Shown: in pieces, positions 14,365 to 16,769 of the stretch
Layout: every line of letters starts with the position of its first letter
How positions within the stretch are numbered: position 1 is the stretch's first letter
Assembly (NCBI GenBank): GCA_045648605.1
Contig: JAZROG010000087.1
Location: 1-16,769 of the forward strand
DNA length: 16,769 nt
Origin: SIG710 sp045648605
Lineage (GTDB): Bacteria; Bacillota; Clostridia; Oscillospirales; CAG-272
Direction of reading: 5' to 3'
Notes under the pieces: generated by a model
What the model saw: only the letters and a program-made list of their open reading frames with translations
Database searches by the model: none
What the model was told of the DNA's origin: nothing
Translations under genes and position numbers: made by a program

Positions 14365-14460
14365 GGAATTTGTCGGTGCGGGGATTTCGCCTCTGCGGAG
14401 GCGACCGGCGCTGTCGCCGGCTCCCACGACCTTTTGAAAAAGGTCGATCAAAACTTTAAA
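14365..14460 (-). repeat. Three-hairpin intergenic repeat family II, copy 2 (inverted)
   Basis: On the minus strand this reads AAAGTTTTGATCGACC, then stems CGACCTTTT/AAAAGGTCG (14427-14446), CCGGCG-CTGT-CGCCGG (14405-14420, plus-strand sequence), and CGCCTC-TGCG-GAGGCG (14388-14403, plus strand). It ends in a terminal block at 14365-14380, GGAATTTGTCGGTGCG on the plus strand. The order and loop of the last stem match copy 1 at 5727-5833, while stem bases differ. It lies in the 524-base gap between degV and nifJ. Confidence 0.75.
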
Positions 14461-14488
14461 AAAGGGAAAATATTGGGTTGTTAAACTA

Positions 14489-14526
14489 TTTTCTACGTGA
14501 AAATACCACAAATTCCACGTAGAAAA
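14489..14526. promoter_or_regulatory. Inverted repeat upstream of nifJ, possible operator
   Basis: TTTTCTACGTG (14489-14499) and CACGTAGAAAA (14516-14526) are perfect 11-base arms separated by 16 bases. There is no T-run directly after it and no gene nearby that needs a terminator. It lies about 150 bases before the nifJ -35. Its role is unknown; a regulator site or a structured RNA are both possible. Confidence 0.45.
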
Positions 14527-14674
14527 CAGATAAACATTAAATATCCTTTTTGCCAAAGTTACCATAAACACTTGATTTTACCGAAAAAATAAACAAAAAA
14601 TGCAAGGAAATGATGCGTTTGGTTGCATTTCCAATAGAATTTGTTAAAAATACAAAAAAAATCACGAAATACTG

Positions 14675-14703
14675 TTTACAAATTGAAAGAAAGGTGATAT
14701 AAT
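14675..14703 (+). promoter_or_regulatory. Promoter of nifJ (PFOR)
   Basis: TTTACA (14675-14680), 17 bases, TATAAT (14698-14703), a strong match. The predicted start near 14710 falls at the hairpin TGGAAAA-GTGAT-TTTTCCA (14711-14729), so the mRNA would begin with a stem-loop. The leader to the ATG is about 65 bases. Confidence 0.75.
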
Positions 14704-14710
14704 ATGTATT

Positions 14711-14729
14711 TGGAAAAGTGATTTTTCCA
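14711..14729 (+). promoter_or_regulatory. 5' leader hairpin of nifJ mRNA
   Basis: TGGAAAA pairs with TTTTCCA across a five-base loop (GTGAT), at or next to the predicted transcription start. It may protect the 5' end of an abundant mRNA, or be an operator; the sequence cannot separate these. Confidence 0.45.
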
Positions 14730-14775
14730 CAAATATGAAAATAAAATATTTTACATAAACAGGAGGATTTTTCTC

Positions 14776-16769
14776 ATGGCAAATCTCATCAGAAAAAAGC
14801 AATCCATGGACGGTAATACAGCCGCCGCTACAGTGAGCTATGCGTTCACAGAAGTTGCAGCTATTTACCCCATCACTCCTTCTTCCGTTATGGCTGAGCT
14901 GACAGACTCTTGGTCTGCTACAGGTCTCAAAAACATAATGGGCGAAGAAGTAAAGGTTATGGAGATGCAGTCCGAGGCAGGTGCGGCAGGTACCGTTCAC
15001 GGTTCTCTCGCAGCAGGTGCTCTCACAACTACCTACACAGCTTCCCAGGGTCTTCTTCTTATGATCCCCAACATGTACAAGATCGCAGGTGAGCTTCTCC
15101 CTTGCGTTATCCATGTATCTGCTCGTTGCGTAGCTTCCCACGCTCTTAATATCTTCGGTGACCACTCCGATGTATATGCTTGCCGTCAGACAGGCTTCGC
15201 TATGCTCGCAGAGTCCAATCCTCAGGAGGTTATGGACCTTGGTGCAGTTGCTCACCTTTCCACAATTAAGGGAAGAGTTCCTTTCCTTAACTTCTTCGAC
15301 GGCTTCCGTACATCCCACGAGATCCAGAAGATCGAGGTTTGGGATTACGATACCCTCGCAGAAATGGTTGATAAGGATGCTATCGAGGCATTCCGCGCTC
15401 GTTCTCTCTCCCCCGAGCATCCCGTGCTCCGCGGCTCTGCTGAAAACGGTGATATCTTCTTCCAGCACAGAGAGGCTTGTAACGAATATTACAATGCTCT
15501 TCCCGCTATCGTTGAAGATTACATGAACCAGGTAAATGAGAAGATCGGTACAAACTACCAGCTCTTCAACTACTACGGTGCTCCCGATGCAGATAGAGTT
15601 ATCGTTGCAATGGGCTCTGTTTGTGACGTTGCAGAGGAGGTTATCGACTACCTCACAGCTAAGGGTGAAAAGGTTGGTCTTATCAAGGTCAGACTTTACC
15701 GTCCCTTCTGCGCTGAAAAGCTCATCGCAGCTATCCCTCAGACTGCAAAGAAGATCGCAGTTCTTGACAGAACAAAGGAACCCGGCTCTCTCGGTGAGCC
15801 TCTTTACCTTGATGTTGTTACAGCTCTTGCACAGGGCGGCGTGTCCGCAAAGGTAGTTGGCGGTAGATACGGTCTCGGTTCTAAGGATACTCCTCCCTCT
15901 TCTATCTTCGCTGTATATGAAGAGCTTGCAAAGGACGCTCCCAAGAACGGCTTCACAATGGGTATCGTTGATGACGTTACAGGCACTTCTCTCGAAGAGA
16001 AGCCCGCTCCCGACACAGCTGCAGCAGGCACTATCGCTTGCAAGTTCTGGGGTCTCGGCGGCGACGGTACTGTTGGTGCTAACAAGAACTCCATCAAGAT
16101 CATCGGTGACCACACCGACAAGTATATCCAGGCATACTTCCAGTATGACTCCAAGAAGACCTCCGGTATCACTATCTCCCACCTCCGTTTCGGTGATAAT
16201 GCTATCAAGGCTCCTTACTACATCAATAAGGCTGACTTCGTTGCTTGCCATAACTCTTCTTACCTTAAGAAGTACGACATGATTACAGACGTTAAGCCCG
16301 GCGGAACATTCCTTCTCGACTGCGCTTGGAGCGTTGACGAGCTCGATGCTAACCTCCCCGGTGCTGTTAAGTCCTACATCGCTAATAATAATGTTAAGTT
16401 TATCATAATCGATGCTACTACCATCGCTGCAAAGAAGATCGGTAATGCAAAGGTTAAGAACACTGTTCTTCAGAGCGCATTCTTCTCTCTCGCTAACATC
16501 CTTCCTAAGGACGAAGCTATCGAGTACATGAAGAAGGCTGCTTATAAGTCCTACATCAAGAAGGGACAGGCTATCGTTGATCTCAACTATGCCGCTATCG
16601 ACGCAGGCGCAGACGCTTACGTTGAGGTTAAGGTTCCCGAGGCTTGGAAGAACTGCACAGCAGATGCTCCCAAGGCTGCTTTCGAGAGCCCCAGAAAGGA
16701 TCTCGAGGCATTCGTAAACAATGTTGTTAACCCCGTAAATGCAATGGCAGGCGATTCTCTCCCTGTTTC
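14776..16769 (+). CDS. nifJ: Pyruvate:ferredoxin (flavodoxin) oxidoreductase, N-terminal part
   Basis: The enzyme oxidises pyruvate with CoA to acetyl-CoA and CO2 and reduces ferredoxin, the central step of anaerobic fermentation. The window holds 664 of roughly 1170-1200 codons. Domain I is clear: MDGNTAAATVSYAFTEVAAI, YPITPSS near residue 34, and GDHSDVYACRQTGFAML. Domain II holds VIVAMGSVCD and VRLYRPFCAEKL (about 306-317), and the gamma-type domain starts at about 422 with KFWGLGGDGTVGANKNSIK. The ferredoxin-like and TPP domains lie beyond the window. AGGAGG sits nine bases before the ATG. Codon use is strongly biased (many CTT/CTC, GCT, AAG; few TTA, CTA, TCA), unlike its neighbours, which signals very high expression. 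The frame is open to the last base. Confidence 0.95.
   Translation, partial: MANLIRKKQSMDGNTAAATVSYAFTEVAAIYPITPSSVMAELTDSWSATGLKNIMGEEVKVMEMQSEAGAAGTVHGSLAAGALTTTYTASQGLLLMIPNMYKIAGELLPCVIHVSARCVASHALNIFGDHSDVYACRQTGFAMLAESNPQEVMDLGAVAHLSTIKGRVPFLNFFDGFRTSHEIQKIEVWDYDTLAEMVDKDAIEAFRARSLSPEHPVLRGSAENGDIFFQHREACNEYYNALPAIVEDYMNQVNEKIGTNYQLFNYYGAPDADRVIVAMGSVCDVAEEVIDYLTAKGEKVGLIKVRLYRPFCAEKLIAAIPQTAKKIAVLDRTKEPGSLGEPLYLDVVTALAQGGVSAKVVGGRYGLGSKDTPPSSIFAVYEELAKDAPKNGFTMGIVDDVTGTSLEEKPAPDTAAAGTIACKFWGLGGDGTVGANKNSIKIIGDHTDKYIQAYFQYDSKKTSGITISHLRFGDNAIKAPYYINKADFVACHNSSYLKKYDMITDVKPGGTFLLDCAWSVDELDANLPGAVKSYIANNNVKFIIIDATTIAAKKIGNAKVKNTVLQSAFFSLANILPKDEAIEYMKKAAYKSYIKKGQAIVDLNYAAIDAGADAYVEVKVPEAWKNCTADAPKAAFESPRKDLEAFVNNVVNPVNAMAGDSLPV

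Noticed and set aside
14639..14660. Possible Rex site before nifJ
   Set aside because: TTGTTAA followed by ATACAA looks like a half match, but the second half site and spacing of the TTGTTAA-N4-TTAACAA type are missing.
14662..16251. 529-codon open frame on the minus strand
   Set aside because: It lies antisense to nifJ. It exists because nifJ avoids TTA, CTA and TCA codons, whose complements are stops. The translation is a Cys/Ser/Val-rich sequence without any domain, and the sense frame is an unmistakable PFOR.
1..16769. CRISPR array, defence system, prophage or integrase
   Set aside because: No regularly spaced direct repeats, no cas, restriction, toxin-antitoxin or phage-like genes, and no tRNA-linked attachment site were seen on either strand.

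Overview
The window looks like a chromosomal segment of an anaerobic, fermentative Firmicute, most likely a gut Clostridia member. The sequence-based reasons are TTGACA-17-TAtaaT style promoters, AGGAGG-type ribosome sites, mid-range GC, and a pyruvate:ferredoxin oxidoreductase with strongly biased codon use. No rRNA, tRNA, CRISPR array, phage gene or transposase gene was seen. The genus cannot be fixed from the sequence alone.

Layout. (1) 1-209: half of a large palindromic repeat, then a terminator. (2) 210-504: a 55-residue lipoprotein on the minus strand, divergent from a zinc operon. Both have near-consensus promoters, and a Fur-type palindrome sits directly behind the -10 of the zinc operon. 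(3) 528-4392: Fur-family regulator (probable Zur), znuA, znuC, znuB and a pyridoxal/pyridoxamine kinase, tightly packed in one direction. (4) 4398-5673: an unrecognised cysteine-rich protein (minus) and a HAD phosphatase (plus). (5) 5727-5833: a three-hairpin intergenic repeat. (6) 6029-9076: trpS, a TagO/WecA-type polyprenyl-phosphate GlcNAc-1-phosphate transferase and a membrane-anchored protein of unknown function. (7) 9124-9315: a complete copy of the palindromic repeat. (8) 9345-12546, minus strand: a GH36 alpha-galactosidase gene with two lesions, a 73-residue membrane protein and an M18 aminopeptidase. (9) 12706-13338, plus strand and divergent from GH36: a promoter and the C-terminal remnant of a GH26 beta-mannanase. 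(10) 13403-14251, minus: DegV-family protein. (11) 14365-14460: second, inverted copy of the three-hairpin repeat. (12) 14675-16769: promoter and the first 664 codons of nifJ (PFOR), cut by the window end.

How the genes fit together. The first operon is a zinc-uptake unit: ZnuA captures zinc, ZnuB and ZnuC import it, and the Fur-type protein probably represses the operon through the palindrome. The vitamin B6 kinase rides along in the same transcript. The GH36 and GH26 genes are the two activities needed for galactomannan (side-chain galactose removal and backbone cleavage). Both are broken while both promoters still look good, so this reads as a recently decaying galactomannan locus.

No clearly new multi-gene system was found. 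The most interesting unexplained structures are two dispersed palindromic repeat families. One shows compensatory base changes in its hairpins, which argues that the fold is under selection.
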